From CAYGKP01 sp964350605 (lineage in GTDB: Bacteria; Bacteroidota; Bacteroidia; Cytophagales; JAAEPT01): DNA of 5,711 nt. This document shows, piece after piece, positions 5,143 to 5,711 of the stretch (position 1 is the first letter of the stretch; each line of letters starts with the position of its first letter). The stretch is from positions 1 through 5,711 of the forward strand of contig CAYGKP010000163.1 of NCBI GenBank assembly GCA_964350605.1, written 5' to 3'. The translations under genes and the position numbers were made by a program. The notes beneath the pieces were generated by a model. The model was not told the origin of the DNA. It was given only the letters and a program-made list of their open reading frames with translations, and did not search any database.

Positions 5143-5711
5143 TTACTCCCCACCCCACTCCTTCCAGTTCGCTTCGAGCTGGGCAAGGTCCTCGGGGGTG
5201 TCCACGCCATAGCTGGGGATCGCCGTGCGGCCCACGTGAATCGAATGGCCCGCCTCCAACCAGCGGAGTTGTTCCAGGCGCTCGCAGGTTTCCAGGCTGC
5301 TCATCTTGAGTTTCGTTACGGCCTCCAAGGTCGAATACCGAAAGGCATACAGGCCCAGATGGCGCAGGTAGGTGTGCTTGTCCAGCCACATGCGGATGTC
5401 CTCGTCGCGGCGGTACGGAATCGCCTGACGCGAGAAGTACAATGCCTTTCCGTTTTTGTCGGTGACGACTTTCACCACATCGGAGCTGATGAGTTCTTCG
5501 CTGCGCAGGATCGGGGTCGCCAGCGTGGCAATGCCCACCGTTTTGTCAGCAAACAGACCCAGTAAGCCCTCGACCTGCGAAGGATGCAACAGCGGCTCGT
5601 CACCTTGCAGGTTGAGGACCAAGTCAAAGTCATCGCTCATTTTGCTGGCCGCCTCGAAAACCCGGTCGGTTCCACTGGGGTGATCGGCAGCGGTCATGAC
5701 TACCGGGGCAC
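5143..5711 (-). CDS. kdsB: 3-deoxy-manno-octulosonate cytidylyltransferase, partial (N-terminus outside window)
   Basis: Cytosolic enzyme that activates Kdo with CTP to CMP-Kdo, the donor for the first core sugar on lipid A. The frame is open from the right window edge to TAA at 5143-5145, giving 188 full codons; the family is about 240-255 residues, so roughly the first 60, including the N-terminal nucleotide-binding ARYxSxRxPGKPL region, lie outside. An internal ATG at 5697 is not the start because the reading frame continues upstream with APVV, as in KdsB. Aligned by eye to E. coli KdsB: VVMTAADHPSGTDR matches VCMTRADHQSGTER; LNLQGDEPLL matches VNVQGDEPMI with the metal-binding Asp; TVGIATLATPI, VVKVV, ALYFSRQAIPYRRD, YLRHLGLYAFR, LETCERLEQLRWLEAG and GVDTPEDL all have counterparts. 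It is convergent with the GT2 gene across 71 bp. Presence of this gene indicates a Kdo-containing lipopolysaccharide. Confidence 0.96.
   Translation of the reverse strand, partial: APVVMTAADHPSGTDRVFEAASKMSDDFDLVLNLQGDEPLLHPSQVEGLLGLFADKTVGIATLATPILRSEELISSDVVKVVTDKNGKALYFSRQAIPYRRDEDIRMWLDKHTYLRHLGLYAFRYSTLEAVTKLKMSSLETCERLEQLRWLEAGHSIHVGRTAIPSYGVDTPEDLAQLEANWKEWGGE

Noticed and set aside
5143..5697. kdsB starting at the internal ATG at 5697
   Set aside because: The frame stays open to the window edge and the upstream residues (APVV) fit KdsB, so this is a truncated gene and not one that starts here.

Overview
The window looks like chromosomal DNA from a Gram-negative bacterium, most likely a GC-rich member of the Bacteroidota. 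Three observations point there. The GT9 and GT2 glycosyltransferases carry stretches that I associate with Bacteroidota homologues. The envelope acyltransferase is a PlsC-GNAT fusion of the kind reported from that phylum and from some gammaproteobacteria. Most starts lack a Shine-Dalgarno sequence, and TAnnTTTG-like -7 elements sit near several of them. Kdo activation (KdsB) implies a lipopolysaccharide-bearing outer membrane. The phylum call is inference; only Gram-negative is firm.

Layout, left to right. On the minus strand: the N-terminal 284 residues of a XylE-like sugar/proton symporter (1-852, cut by the left edge), a small single-pass membrane protein of unknown function (917-1288), and a 618-residue two-domain acyltransferase (1357-3213). 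A divergent intergenic region of 83 bp (3214-3296) follows. On the plus strand: a GT9 family, WaaF-like glycosyltransferase (3297-4298) and, 23 bp further, a GT2 polyprenyl-phosphate mannosyltransferase-like enzyme (4322-5071). After a 71 bp convergent gap comes kdsB on the minus strand (5143-5711), whose 5' part is cut by the right edge. No RNA genes, mobile elements, CRISPR arrays or long non-coding stretches were seen; every gap is under 100 bp.

The common theme is building the cell envelope. The acyltransferase probably makes an acylated amino-acid (ornithine- or glycine-type) lipid: its GNAT half would N-acylate the amino acid and its PlsC half would O-acylate the product. KdsB supplies CMP-Kdo for lipid A-core assembly, the GT9 enzyme probably adds a core sugar, and the GT2 enzyme probably charges a polyprenyl phosphate with a hexose for periplasmic glycosylation. 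The sugar porter is the only evident nutrient-uptake gene.

This is mostly ordinary housekeeping and envelope sequence, and I see no clear new system. The points most worth a second look are the bifunctional acyltransferase, an A9 run lying exactly in its interdomain linker where slippage in either direction would release a PlsC-only protein, the unnamed membrane protein beside it, and the paired -7-like elements only 5-6 bp from both divergent start codons.
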